From assembly GCF_019331795.1 (NCBI RefSeq), contig NZ_JAHPZL010000003.1:276467-340466 (forward strand): a stretch of 64,000 nucleotides of DNA. Direction: 5' to 3'. The DNA comes from Austwickia sp. TVS 96-490-7B. Its GTDB lineage: Bacteria; Actinomycetota; Actinomycetes; Actinomycetales; Dermatophilaceae. Shown one piece after another: positions 63,448 through 64,000 of this stretch. Position 1 is the stretch's first letter. Each line of letters opens with the position of its first letter. Made by a program: the position numbers and the translations under genes. The notes below the pieces were generated by a model. That model did not search any database. It was not told the origin of the DNA and saw nothing but the letters and a program-made list of their open reading frames with translations.

Positions 63448-64000
63448 ATGTCGAGATTTCCGTCATTGACCGCTGCATTGGCTCGTCCCGGTGCGCTCCC
63501 GCCCAGCCCTGTCGCGGTAGTGGCTGGGGCGTCTCGCGGCTTAGGTCTACTTGTCGCACGGGAGTTGGCGTCCCGAGGCTGCCGTGTCGTGGGGTTGGCC
63601 CGTTCTGAGGAGTCCCTGGGCGACGCCCGGGAGCTGATGCGCTCCTGGGGGTGGTCCATGACGACGTACGTCGCTGATGTCACCGACGCTGACGCCCTGG
63701 CGGGGGTGATCCGTCAGGTCGAGACGGAGGTAGGTCCGGTGGACGTCGCGGTGCATGTCGCCGGAATCATTCAGGTCGGTCCAGCGGTGTCGATGACCCG
63801 GGACCATTACGAGCGTTGCCTTGACGTGATGCTGTGGGGACCAATCAACCTGTCGTTGGCGGTTCTGGATGGTATGCGGAAGCGGCGGCGGGGACGGATT
63901 GGTGTGGTGACTTCCATCGGCGGGAAGCTGTCGGTGCCACATCTGTTGCCGTATTCCACGGCCAAAGCTGGCGCCATTGGATTCTGCGACGGTCTACGAG
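63448..64000 (+). CDS. Short-chain dehydrogenase/reductase, cut by the window end
   Basis: 184 codons visible, open at the edge. VVAGASRGLGLLVARELASRG is the NAD(P) loop, YVADVTDADAL the Asp-containing turn, HVAGIIQVG the NNAG equivalent (VAG), the catalytic Ser is in VVTSIGGKLSVP and the Tyr-Lys pair in YSTAKAGAIGF. Classical SDR of unknown substrate. Start at the ATG of MSRFPSLTAAL. Confidence 0.85.
   Translation, partial: MSRFPSLTAALARPGALPPSPVAVVAGASRGLGLLVARELASRGCRVVGLARSEESLGDARELMRSWGWSMTTYVADVTDADALAGVIRQVETEVGPVDVAVHVAGIIQVGPAVSMTRDHYERCLDVMLWGPINLSLAVLDGMRKRRRGRIGVVTSIGGKLSVPHLLPYSTAKAGAIGFCDGLR

Overview
The window is high-GC, densely packed bacterial DNA with many GTG starts and many 4-base ATGA/GTGA gene overlaps. 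The genes present are actinobacterial: a fused 2-oxoglutarate decarboxylase (kgd), biotinylated acyl-CoA carboxylase alpha chain (accA3), LpdA-type flavoprotein, trimeric purine nucleoside phosphorylase, an LCP wall-polymer ligase and a MoxR/DUF58/DUF4129/DUF4350 membrane cluster. The accA3 - lpdA - deoD - deoA order resembles the mycobacterial Rv3285-Rv3314c neighbourhood. A micrococcal-type actinobacterium is likely; the genus cannot be fixed from the sequence.

Layout. 1-1.9 kb: scrappy DNA with a broken ISL3 transposase, a NUDIX gene and a possible kinase remnant. 1.8-8.7 kb: a five-gene catabolic operon on the minus strand (phosphotriesterase-family lactonase, keto-gulonate-phosphate decarboxylase, a fused 3-epimerase/4-epimerase, PfkB kinase, MFS carrier), read against a divergent SorC-type regulator with two matching palindromes between them and a strong terminator at the end. 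It looks like an ascorbate-type route that uses a carrier plus kinase instead of a PTS. 8.7-11.2 kb: two CNNM/CorC membrane proteins. 11.4-18.6 kb: kgd, a small DUF6104-like protein, an SGNH hydrolase, a secreted protein and an MDR oxidoreductase.

18.7-25.6 kb: a surface-polysaccharide operon (CapD-like dehydratase, then CapE-CapF-CapG for UDP-N-acetyl-L-fucosamine, then an O-antigen ligase/polymerase-like protein). A yybP-ykoY manganese riboswitch begins within the last codons of this operon and precedes a TMEM165/UPF0016 transporter. 26.4-30.3 kb: a secreted glucosaminidase, two DUF4112 paralogues and, between them, an AT-richer patch with a HAD phosphatase and a DUF2087 fragment. 30.3-35.6 kb: MOSC protein, hexapeptide acetyltransferase, two glycosyltransferases and an LCP protein. 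35.6-39.2 kb: PaiB-like protein, a divergent flagellin-like protein and tryptophanase.

39.3-41.75 kb: a small HTH/ABC-2 exporter cassette bracketed by two 122-bp elements with 22-bp inverted ends; its ATPase gene carries an in-frame amber codon. 42.8-48.6 kb: accA3 and a lower-GC pair of ABC exporters with two overlapping tiny reading frames beside them. 48.6-64 kb: lpdA, purine nucleoside phosphorylase, the MoxR/DUF58 cluster with SpoIIM-like and RDD proteins, cupin, thymidine phosphorylase, an M20 deacetylase and the start of a short-chain dehydrogenase cut by the window edge.

The most unusual items are the PTS-free ascorbate-like operon with a fused epimerase and a decarboxylase with an altered catalytic motif, the flagellin-like protein, the paired 122-bp elements around an amber-interrupted ABC cassette, and the riboswitch overlapping an upstream coding end.
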